This document shows, piece after piece, positions 57,926-64,000 of a stretch of 64,000 nucleotides of DNA; positions within the stretch are counted from its first letter, which is position 1; every line of letters starts with the position of its first letter. Location of the stretch: the NCBI GenBank assembly GCA_021813685.1, contig JAKAJS010000097.1, forward strand, positions 24,363 through 88,362, in the 5' to 3' direction. The DNA is from Deltaproteobacteria bacterium. GTDB taxonomy: Bacteria; Desulfobacterota; Syntrophobacteria; Syntrophobacterales; Syntrophobacteraceae. Both the position numbers and the translations under genes were made by a program. The notes beneath the pieces were generated by a model. The model ran no database searches and was not told where the DNA came from. It saw only the letters and a program-made list of their open reading frames with translations.

Positions 57926-59080
57926 TCATTCGCCAAAGACCGTAAACCTGCCGTTTTTCACAATTTCGACGACCGGCTTGCACTGCGCATCGCGTCCCGG
58001 GGTAAAAGAAAACTTCCCCAGCACTGTATCGAGGTCGTTCACCCCGGCGAGTGCCTCACGCAGCGCCTTGGGATTGTCGGTGGAACCGGAACGTTTGAGT
58101 GCGTCAAGCATGATATAGACCGCGGCGTAGGCCTGGGCTGCAAACTGGTCGGGGGGCGAGCCGAACTTTGCCGTATAGGCGCGAACGAAGGCACGGTTTA
58201 GCGGATTGGAGGACGATTCGTTCCACGCCGCCCCGACAATCACATTTTCCGCAGCCTTGCCCGCATTTTTCATGAGAGAAGGAGAATTGAAACCGTTTCC
58301 CCCGATTATGGGGACGCTTGCCGGAATTCCCAGCCGGCGCGCCTGGGCGACTATCCCCGAGGCTTCCTCCACAAGAGCGGACACCACCAGCGCGTCGGGC
58401 TTGAGGCTCCTGATCTCGGTCAACTGGGCCGAAAAATCACGGTCTCCCTTGGCGAAGGTCTGTTCGGTAACAATCTTTATGTGCGAATCCCGGAGGGCCT
58501 TTTTAAAGACATCGTAGCCGCTCTTCGTGAATGCATCGTCGTTGCCATACATGAGGGCCACCTTCTTGATGCCCAGTTTCTTCTCGACGACGTTCACCGT
58601 ATCGGGGATCACCTGCATTTCGGTGAGCGAATCGCGAAAGACATAATTCCCGATATCCGTAATCCCTTTGGCCGTGTTGCTTATGCCCAGAACGGGGACC
58701 CCGGCCTTCTGAGCGATCCGGTCGGTCACCTGGGCGGTGTTGCTCAGAGTGGGGCCGATAATGGCCACGACCTTATCGGCAAAAAGAAGCCGGTTAAAGA
58801 CATTTACCCCCTGCTGCGGCTGGCTTGCATCATCTTCGAATACGGGGACAATTTTTATGCCCGTCTGCCCGGCCCGCGCATTTATCTCCTCGATTGCCAG
58901 CTGCGCCCCGTCTTTTTGCGTTTCCCCGTAGGCCGCCGCAGCCCCGGTCAAACTGAGAGCAAATCCGATTTTCGCTTCTCTCGGCGCAGCGGACGCCCGG
59001 GAGCAAATCCCACTCAGGCCCAGAACCAGCGCAAGCACCACCATTGCCTTCTTCGCACAGTTTCCTGCCACTACGTCCAT
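57926..59080 (-). CDS. livK: Branched-chain amino-acid-binding protein (Leu/Ile/Val-binding type)
   Basis: 384 aa periplasmic protein. Signal peptide 1-31 (VVLALVLGLSGICSRASA). The mature part begins REAKIGFALSLTGAAAAYGETQKDGAQLAIEEINARAG, with AIIGPTLSNTAQVTDRIAQKAGVPVLGISNTAKGIT and YGNDDAFTKSGYDVFKKAL. First gene of the operon (K-H-M-G-F). Ligand class is amino acids or related acids; in syntrophs such operons often carry other carboxylates, so the exact substrate is open. Confidence 0.92.
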   Translation of the reverse strand: MDVVAGNCAKKAMVVLALVLGLSGICSRASAAPREAKIGFALSLTGAAAAYGETQKDGAQLAIEEINARAGQTGIKIVPVFEDDASQPQQGVNVFNRLLFADKVVAIIGPTLSNTAQVTDRIAQKAGVPVLGISNTAKGITDIGNYVFRDSLTEMQVIPDTVNVVEKKLGIKKVALMYGNDDAFTKSGYDVFKKALRDSHIKIVTEQTFAKGDRDFSAQLTEIRSLKPDALVVSALVEEASGIVAQARRLGIPASVPIIGGNGFNSPSLMKNAGKAAENVIVGAAWNESSSNPLNRAFVRAYTAKFGSPPDQFAAQAYAAVYIMLDALKRSGSTDNPKALREALAGVNDLDTVLGKFSFTPGRDAQCKPVVEIVKNGRFTVFGE

Positions 59081-59629
59081 CTCCCGCCTCTCTTTCCGTT
59101 ATGGTTCATTTCCCCTGCAAACCCAATGCGGCAAGCCCCCGATAGCCCCTCGTAAATCTTTGATCCTGCCGGCTTCGCGTGTCAAGCCAAAAAGCAAACA
59201 GAGGATCTTTCGTTTTGCAGTTTGTTCCTAGTGCTCCGGAAAGACGGAGGAGGAAAAAAGCTCGCGATTTCAGCCAGGAAACGTCAAATAATCTTGACAC
59301 CTCCCTCTGCTTTTAATAGAGTTACCGCCTGTAGTGACAGAATATAAGCTTTGACCACTTTCTTCAGTTTTCATTTCCGGGTACTATCCTTTCCAGTTCG
59401 CAGTTCGCGCTTGTGTGGCAGAGACTTTTTATCTTCTCTCTCCTCTTTCGCTGATTCTCGTGTTCGGTGTCTATCGTCTTAGATTGGTTTTTTTCATATC
59501 CGAACGCGATTTCTGTTTTTCTGCATAAAGGAAGGGGGTGGTAGGCGTCTTGCCAGATTGGTCGATTCCGGTCCTTTATTATCCATTTAATTTCCTACTT
59601 TAACGCATTCTTATCAGGAGGTTTCAACT
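59081..59629. other. Divergent promoter region between livK and the acetate transporter gene
   Basis: 549 bp without a gene. It contains a TTGACA hexamer (59293-59298) for a plus-strand sigma-70-type promoter with a poor -10, long pyrimidine-rich tracts, and a sigma-54-like site described separately. I see no riboswitch. Confidence 0.45.
59539..59554 (+). promoter_or_regulatory. Weak sigma-54-like promoter of the acetate/succinate transporter gene
   Basis: TGGTAG, GCGTC, TTGCC with GG 59540-59541 and GC 59552-59553 (correct offset) but two mismatches to the -24 consensus. 76 bp before the ATG at 59630. Tentative. Confidence 0.35.
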
Positions 59630-60253
59630 ATGGCTGCACAAACACAGGGAAATCCGGCGGTTGTAGGGCTTGCAGGCTTTGGCGCAACCACGCTTCTACT
59701 CCAGTTTCACAATCTTGGCTGGTGCCACCCGGGAGTAGTTTTTTGCCTCGCCCTCGCCTTTGGCGGGGGAGCGCAGCTCATAGCCGGATTTATGGAATTT
59801 AACACCGGAAATAATTTCGGCTTCTGCGCTTTTTGCGGATACGGCGCATTCTGGATCGCGCTGGCGTTTATTTTTTTCATCCTGGAAGTCGAAACCATGA
59901 AAGGCCAGACTTTTATTCATGAATTTCTAACGATCAGCCCGGCCGATGTCGGATGGTTTATGGTAACATTTACGCTCTTTACATTCATTTTGCTCATCGG
60001 TTCGCTCGCAATCCATACCGCCATGTTTCTTACCTTTTTTACCCTTACACTCGGCTTTATCGGCCTTGACCTGGTCTTCCTGGCCGGCATGAAACAGGTC
60101 CTGACCATCACGGCGATCGACCTGGCAGTATGCGCATTGCTCGCATGGTATATGATGGCGCACGTGATATTTTTGCAGGTTTTCGGCAGAAACGTCCTGC
60201 CCGTCGGCGGCCCCCTTGTGGCAAAGCCCCAGATGGCAGCAAAAGCCGCCTAA
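59630..60253 (+). CDS. GPR1/FUN34/YaaH (SatP) family acetate/succinate transporter
   Basis: 207 aa; ATG behind CAGGAGG. Six membrane helices. The family signature NPAVVGLAGFG follows the N-terminus, and the helices include GGGAQLIAGFMEFNTGNNFGFCAFCGYGAFWIALAF, matching the NxFGxxAFxxYGxFW motif of SatP. It carries acetate (and succinate) by proton symport or as a channel. In an acetate-producing or -consuming syntroph this would be a main acetate route. The long leader suggests regulation. Confidence 0.92.
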   Translation: MAAQTQGNPAVVGLAGFGATTLLLQFHNLGWCHPGVVFCLALAFGGGAQLIAGFMEFNTGNNFGFCAFCGYGAFWIALAFIFFILEVETMKGQTFIHEFLTISPADVGWFMVTFTLFTFILLIGSLAIHTAMFLTFFTLTLGFIGLDLVFLAGMKQVLTITAIDLAVCALLAWYMMAHVIFLQVFGRNVLPVGGPLVAKPQMAAKAA

Positions 60254-60281
60254 CCTGCCCGATCCAACCAGGCAAACCTGC

Positions 60282-60314
60282 AGCCTGTCCGGCATCCGGG
60301 CAGGCTGTTTTTTT
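60282..60314. terminator. Bidirectional intrinsic terminator
   Basis: AGCCTGTCCGG, CAT, CCGGGCAGGCT with eight T residues on the plus side. It lies between the convergent transporter and tRNA nucleotidyltransferase genes. Confidence 0.85.
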
Positions 60315-61622
60315 CTACGCTCCCGGTGGAAACTTCCTGAATTTTTGTTCGACTATCCTGGTGAGGTTCTCCCGGGTGTTAAGACCGGGGTCCTCCTGGA
60401 CCAGATCGAAAAGTTTTCCCAGAATCTCGCCCACCCGGGGCCCCGGCCTCAGGGCCAAAATCTTCATAACGTCCTGTCCGCCAAGGGCAAGCTCCCGGAC
60501 GCTAAAAGCCGAAATACGGCCGAGTTGGCTTTTAAGGGAAGTCCGAAGCCGCTCCAGTTCCGCCCTGCCGGCATGCTGCCATCCCCCGGAAAGCATTTGC
60601 GCCTGCGCAAGAGCGATGGAATCCTCCAGGAGTTCGCGGCCGATTTGGGTGATAAACCGCCTCATCTGCGCCTCGCTCCAGAAAAGAGCTTCTTCGGAGA
60701 TCTGACGGGCGACGAGCGTGGAAACCTCTGCTGCCTGCCGGTTCGACACATTCCAGGCCCTCAAGGTCTTCACCGTAAGAAGAGCGCTTCGGGAGGCTGC
60801 GTCCCCCTCCCCGGAGGAAAGAGCCGATTCATGAAAAAGAGCGGCCAGTCTCACACGAAGGCTTTCCGGACAATGGAGGATACACGAAAGGGTATGGTCG
60901 AACAGGCTGATCCCCGTCCCCTCGCGGAACTCCATCCGCGCTCCCGCATCGAGAAACGGAAGCAGCCCTGCGAGTGCCTCGCTTTCCCTCAGCAGTCCGA
61001 AGGCCAGGGACACGTTGGGCGAGAGCAGAATTTTTAGAATTTCGTCTCGAACCCTTTCCCCCGAAATCTCCCCGAGTCCTCCCGACTCCGCCCTCATCGC
61101 ATCGAAAGTGGCCGGTTCGATGTGAAAACCGTAGACTCCACAAATTCTGGCAGCGCGCACGATCCTCAGTGGGTCTTCCAAAAACCGGGCGCGAGCGTCT
61201 CCAACCCCACGAACGATCCCTTCTCTCAAGTCCTCGCGGCCCGCGTTCGGATCGAGCAGCAGGCCGTCCGGATAGGAAAGAGCAATCGAATTGATGGTAA
61301 AATCCCGCCGCGCAAGGTCGGCGGCAATACCCCCCTTTCCCGGGGCAAAGCTCGTCACCTCGATGTCGCGCGCGCGCGTATGGACCTGGACTGTGCCATG
61401 CCTGATCCCCACGGGGATGACGGCGGGAAAAAGCGAGATGATCTCGGAGCTGCCGGCGCTCGTGGCCAGATCCCAATCCTTGGGCTCCATACCCAGGAAA
61501 TAATCGCGCAGCGCGCCCCCTACAAGCCACACGCCGAATCCGGCGCGATGGATCTTCTCCATCGCACTCAAAACGTCGCGGGGGACGAAGGAAAGACCGG
61601 GCTCGGCCGAAGCGCTCACCAT
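60315..61622 (-). CDS. tRNA nucleotidyltransferase / poly(A) polymerase family protein
   Basis: 435 aa from ATG 61622 (MVSASAEPGLSFVPRDVL); the true start might be a few codons off because no strong ribosome binding site is seen. The head domain has GVWLVGGALRDYFLGMEPKDWDLATSA (GGxxRD, DxD-type DWDLAT), RHGTVQV, DIEVTSFAP and ARRDFTINSIALSYPDGLLLDPNAGREDLREGIVRGVGD. The neck has RFLEDPLRIVRAARICGVYGFHIEPAT (ERxxxE/BtoA-like). A HD-like region follows. Family adds CCA or A to tRNA 3' ends; several local tRNAs (for example tRNA-Glu) lack encoded CCA, so CCA/A addition is needed. Confidence 0.9.
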   Translation of the reverse strand: MVSASAEPGLSFVPRDVLSAMEKIHRAGFGVWLVGGALRDYFLGMEPKDWDLATSAGSSEIISLFPAVIPVGIRHGTVQVHTRARDIEVTSFAPGKGGIAADLARRDFTINSIALSYPDGLLLDPNAGREDLREGIVRGVGDARARFLEDPLRIVRAARICGVYGFHIEPATFDAMRAESGGLGEISGERVRDEILKILLSPNVSLAFGLLRESEALAGLLPFLDAGARMEFREGTGISLFDHTLSCILHCPESLRVRLAALFHESALSSGEGDAASRSALLTVKTLRAWNVSNRQAAEVSTLVARQISEEALFWSEAQMRRFITQIGRELLEDSIALAQAQMLSGGWQHAGRAELERLRTSLKSQLGRISAFSVRELALGGQDVMKILALRPGPRVGEILGKLFDLVQEDPGLNTRENLTRIVEQKFRKFPPGA

Positions 61623-61777
61623 GTCGGAGCACCAACCGCCCAAAGAATGTCGTGAAAAGGCTTGCTATTTTTCATCAGGTCAATATAATGGAGAGTCGTA
61701 TTCTCTGGCAAGCTGTATTGAAATTCCGTCGAATCGTCCGGACGAGTTGTAAATTTTCTTGGCAAGGTGGGGTGTAA

Positions 61778-61924
61778 ATGGATACCGACAAGGCATATTC
61801 CAAAATGCAAGAAGCCAACCGCATCATCGAGGATTTCCCGATGGGCAAATACGCGCTCTATTCCCTGCTCTTTCTCGCGGAGATTGCGGCCTGCTTTGTC
61901 GTCGTTCACCTGATCAAGGGCTGA
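61778..61924 (+). CDS. 48-aa single-helix membrane protein
   Basis: ATG 61778 behind GGTGGGGTG encodes MDTDKAYSKMQEANRIIEDF, then PMGKYALYSLLFLAEIAACFVVVHLIKG: a short amphipathic N-terminus and one membrane helix. The intact frame, ribosome binding site and the clean hydrophobic segment support a real gene. No family recognised. It lies just upstream of the leucine leader. Confidence 0.6.
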   Translation: MDTDKAYSKMQEANRIIEDFPMGKYALYSLLFLAEIAACFVVVHLIKG

Positions 61925-61988
61925 CCTGTCCGCCCGGGATAGCTAGATCGCAGACAAATCGCAATTCACCTCTTTTACGGAGTTTCCA

Positions 61989-62084
61989 TTGACAGGCGCA
62001 TTGTCGTTCCTCCTTCTACTCGCTCTACTACTAAGTCCGCAAAGCCGGACAGGAGGACCAGGCGCCTTCAGCTCGCCGAGCTGA
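61989..62084 (+). CDS. leuL: Leucine leader peptide of leuA
   Basis: 31-codon frame from TTG 61989 behind GGAG. Codons 5-15 contain eight leucine codons (four CTA, two CTC, one CTT, one TTG), seven of them crowded into codons 8-15. It ends in TGA at 62082-62084, 24 bp before the attenuator terminator. This is the layout of amino-acid attenuation leaders: ribosomes stall here when leucyl-tRNA is scarce and prevent the terminator from forming. Confidence 0.85.
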   Translation: MTGALSFLLLLALLLSPQSRTGGPGAFSSPS

Positions 62085-62107
62085 AAACCAACGACAAACC
62101 GTCGATC

Positions 62108-62145
62108 AAAGGCCATGGGGTTCTCCCCATGGCCTTTTTGTTTTT
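62108..62145 (+). terminator. Attenuator terminator in the leuA leader
   Basis: Perfect 13-bp stem AAAGGCCATGGGG / CCCCATGGCCTTT with TTCT loop and a T-rich tail. Two upstream hairpins, GTCCG...CGGAC (62035-62051) and TTCAGCTCG...CGAGCTGAA (62067-62085), provide the pause and competing structures. The exact antiterminator pairing was not computed. Confidence 0.88.
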
Positions 62146-62193
62146 CCAAGGACTTTAACCCCATTTTTTGCATTTGGCGAAAAGGAGAACACA

Positions 62194-63738
62194 ATGAGAA
62201 AGATCCATATCTTCGACACGACACTGAGGGATGGCGAACAGGTACCCGGGGCAAAGCTCAACAAGGCACAAAAACTCGAAATCGCCCAGCAGCTGGCAAA
62301 ACTCGGTGTCGATGTGATCGAGGCCGGCTTTCCCTGCTCTTCGCCGGGAGACCTCGAGGCGGTGCGCGGGATAGCGCAGCAGGTACGGGGGCCGGCGATC
62401 GCCGCACTCGCCCGCGCGGTGAAGGAAGATATCGATATTGCGTGGGAAGCGGTCCGCGAGGCACAAAGGCCCAGGCTTCACGTGTTCCTTGGCTCCTCGG
62501 ACATCCACATCCAGAAAAAGCTGCGAAGCGATAGAAGCAAGGCCGTGGAGATGGCCGTCGAGGCGGTAAAATATGCAAGGAGCCTGTGCCCGGAGGTGGA
62601 ATTTTCCACCGAGGACGGCTCGAGAACCGAGTACGAGTTTTTGTGCCGCATCATCGAAGAGACCATCAAGGCGGGGGCCTGTGTCATAAACGTTCCGGAC
62701 ACGGTAGGCTATGCGCTGCCCGAAGAATACGGGGATCTCATCCGCAGACTCCGGGAGAGCGTTCCCGCACTGGATAAGGTCCTTTTGAGCGTCCACTGCC
62801 ATGACGACCTGGGGCTTGCGGTGGCAAACAGCATTGCGGCAATTCGAAACGGCGCCGACCAGGTGGAGTGCACGATCAACGGGATCGGCGAAAGGGCCGG
62901 GAACGCTTCCCTGGAAGAGATCGTGATGGTTCTCAAAACACGGGCGGAAAACTACCGGACGACAACAGACATCGTGATCAAAGAACTGTACCGCACCAGC
63001 CGCATGGTCAGCCGGATCATGAACATTCCGGTGCAGCCCAACAAGGCGATAGTGGGCAGCAACGCCTTTTCCCACTCCTCGGGGATACACCAGGACGGAG
63101 TGATCAAGGACAGGACCACCTACGAGATCATGAAGCCCGAGGAATTGGGCATCAAGCAGCAGACGATAGTGCTCACGGCCCGCTCGGGGCGAGCGGCTCT
63201 TCGACACCGCCTGGCCGAACTGGGGTTTTCGCTCGATGCGCAGACCTTCGAACGCGTCTACGGTCGATTCATCGACGTGGCCGACCGCAAGAAGGAAATC
63301 GGCGCCGAGGACCTGCAGTCGATCGTAGAGATCGAGGTCTCCAAGGTGCCCGAGACCTACAAGATGCACAGCATGCAGATAATGAGCGGAAACAAGATGG
63401 TCCCCCTCGCCTCCGTGACTCTTGAGCGGGACGGAGAGGTCTTCACCGACGCTGCGACGGGAAACGGTCCGGTCGACGCCGTTTTCAAGGTGATCGAGCG
63501 CATCACGACCACTTCGGGAAAACTGATTGACTACGATTTGAAAGCGGTCACCATGGGCAGGGATGCGCTGGGGGAGGCCATGGTGCGGGTGGAAATCGGC
63601 GAGGTCATCTATTCGGGAATCGGGAGCAGCCCCGATGTGATCGAAGCCACCGCCCGCGCGTATCTGAACGCCTACAACCGATTCTTCGCAAACGGGGGCG
63701 CACAAAAGGCGCAAAGCCCCGCGGGTGAAAAGGAGTAG
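62194..63738 (+). CDS. leuA: 2-isopropylmalate synthase
   Basis: 514 aa; ATG behind AAAAGGAG. The N-terminal TIM barrel starts IFDTTLRDGEQVPGAKLN (HMGL signature, arginine and aspartate), with EAGFPCSSPGD, TEDGSRTE, VNVPDTVGYALP, SVHCHDDLGLAVANSIAAIRNGADQVECTINGIGERAGNASLEE (metal-binding HxH region). The C-terminal LeuA regulatory domain (about 390-510) is present, so leucine feedback is expected in addition to attenuation. First committed step of leucine synthesis. No leuCD/leuB follows within the window. Confidence 0.95.
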   Translation: MRKIHIFDTTLRDGEQVPGAKLNKAQKLEIAQQLAKLGVDVIEAGFPCSSPGDLEAVRGIAQQVRGPAIAALARAVKEDIDIAWEAVREAQRPRLHVFLGSSDIHIQKKLRSDRSKAVEMAVEAVKYARSLCPEVEFSTEDGSRTEYEFLCRIIEETIKAGACVINVPDTVGYALPEEYGDLIRRLRESVPALDKVLLSVHCHDDLGLAVANSIAAIRNGADQVECTINGIGERAGNASLEEIVMVLKTRAENYRTTTDIVIKELYRTSRMVSRIMNIPVQPNKAIVGSNAFSHSSGIHQDGVIKDRTTYEIMKPEELGIKQQTIVLTARSGRAALRHRLAELGFSLDAQTFERVYGRFIDVADRKKEIGAEDLQSIVEIEVSKVPETYKMHSMQIMSGNKMVPLASVTLERDGEVFTDAATGNGPVDAVFKVIERITTTSGKLIDYDLKAVTMGRDALGEAMVRVEIGEVIYSGIGSSPDVIEATARAYLNAYNRFFANGGAQKAQSPAGEKE

Positions 63739-63826
63739 AAATTGGGCTCGGCTTTCTTGAACAAATTTCAAAAGCTGTATAGAATCAGCCCTTGATTTTG
63801 ATTTCCAGCTGGATTAGTCGGGGGAA

Positions 63827-64000
63827 ATGAGAAGATTCGAAACCGATGCAATCGTTTTGAGTACGTGCGACCATGGGGAGTCGGATCGTCTGGTGACGTT
63901 TCACTCGGCCGAATTCGGCAGATTGCGCGGCATCGCCAAGGGGGCCAGGAGGAGCAAAAAACGATTTGCCAACGTGTTCGAGCCCTGTAGTCTGGTTCGC
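63827..64000 (+). CDS. recO: DNA repair protein RecO, N-terminal part (cut by window edge)
   Basis: ATG 63827 behind GGGGGAA. 58 codons to the edge: MRRFETDAIVLSTCDHGESD, then RLVTFHSAEFGRLRGIAKGARRSKKRFANVFEPCSLV. This is the OB-fold start of RecO (AIVLxxxDxGExDxLVTxxSxexGxxxxxAKGaRkxkxrf). RecO loads RecA together with RecR in recombinational repair. Confidence 0.88.
   Translation, partial: MRRFETDAIVLSTCDHGESDRLVTFHSAEFGRLRGIAKGARRSKKRFANVFEPCSLVR

Noticed and set aside
62155-63771. Very long minus-strand open frame opposite leuA (538 codons)
   Set aside because: Exact antisense of leuA, histidine/aspartate-rich shadow composition of a high-GC gene.

Overview
This 64 kb window reads as the chromosome of a strictly anaerobic Desulfobacterota (delta-proteobacterial) organism, most like the Syntrophobacter group. 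Supporting evidence is an inferred mix of gene families: a MucR-type zinc-finger regulator, an AbrB-like regulator, an anaerobic-type cobalamin pathway (CbiC, CbiD, fused CbiET), a NIL-domain ferredoxin, a YcaO-TPR protein, a tmRNA tag of the ADNYDYAVAA class, and many sigma-54 signals. No rRNA or CRISPR array is present.

1-9.1 kb is an accessory region. It opens with the 5' part of a GAF-domain sigma-54 activator gene on the minus strand. Five short genes follow on the plus strand. Each has the same architecture: a 31-32 bp bipartite upstream element, then 87-91 bp, then a -24/-12 (GG-N10-GC) promoter, then a small ORF. Four of the five encode secreted cysteine-containing peptides from two alternating families: A (98 aa, genes 1 and 3) and B (79-85 aa, genes 2 and 4). 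A cytidylate-kinase-like protein, a DUF202 protein with an expanded RT heptad repeat, a zinc-ribbon membrane protein and a diadenylate-cyclase-like protein lie among or after them. The block ends in an integrase remnant abutting the 3' end of ssrA (tmRNA). I regard the sigma-54/small-secreted-peptide array as the best candidate for an undescribed system.

9.6-25 kb is mostly core: a minus-strand operon lgt -> CoA-transferase/GNAT fusion -> PD-(D/E)XK-like protein; mobA; a CDP-alcohol phosphatidyltransferase; AbrB-like and MucR-like regulators; phoB-phoR behind three tandem 11-bp repeats; an overlapping cbiC-cbiD-cbiET operon; a PfkB kinase; and a thiolase. 25-34 kb is patchy: small secreted proteins, a PEP-CTERM protein behind its own sigma-54 promoter, a PhnD-like/histidine-kinase/response-regulator operon, then a decayed stretch with broken nucleotidyltransferase, HEPN and DUF4145 genes and a duplicated 76-bp segment, ending at tRNA-Glu and tRNA-Gln.

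34.5-48 kb carries a KpsF/KdsD isomerase, two divergent regulators (one a sigma-54 activator with a degenerate receiver), YcaO-TPR, RNase D, Smr, Maf, MOSC, Rrf2, a NIL-ferredoxin, a stand-alone IF-2 C-terminal protein, and a four-gene membrane/redox operon (thioredoxin-like, CRP-rhodanese lacking its cysteine, MauE/DoxX-like, membrane protein). 48.5-54.3 kb is a complete BirA-box-controlled biotin operon bioB-F-H-C-(DA fusion) with overlapping genes. 54.7-59.1 kb is a complete branched-chain amino-acid ABC importer (livK-H-M-G-F), followed by an acetate/succinate-type transporter, a tRNA nucleotidyltransferase, leuA behind a textbook leucine attenuator, and the start of recO.

Two families of dispersed palindromic repeats sit at gene 3' ends and contribute stop codons or C-terminal residues. 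Functional calls are family recognition by eye; no database search was run.
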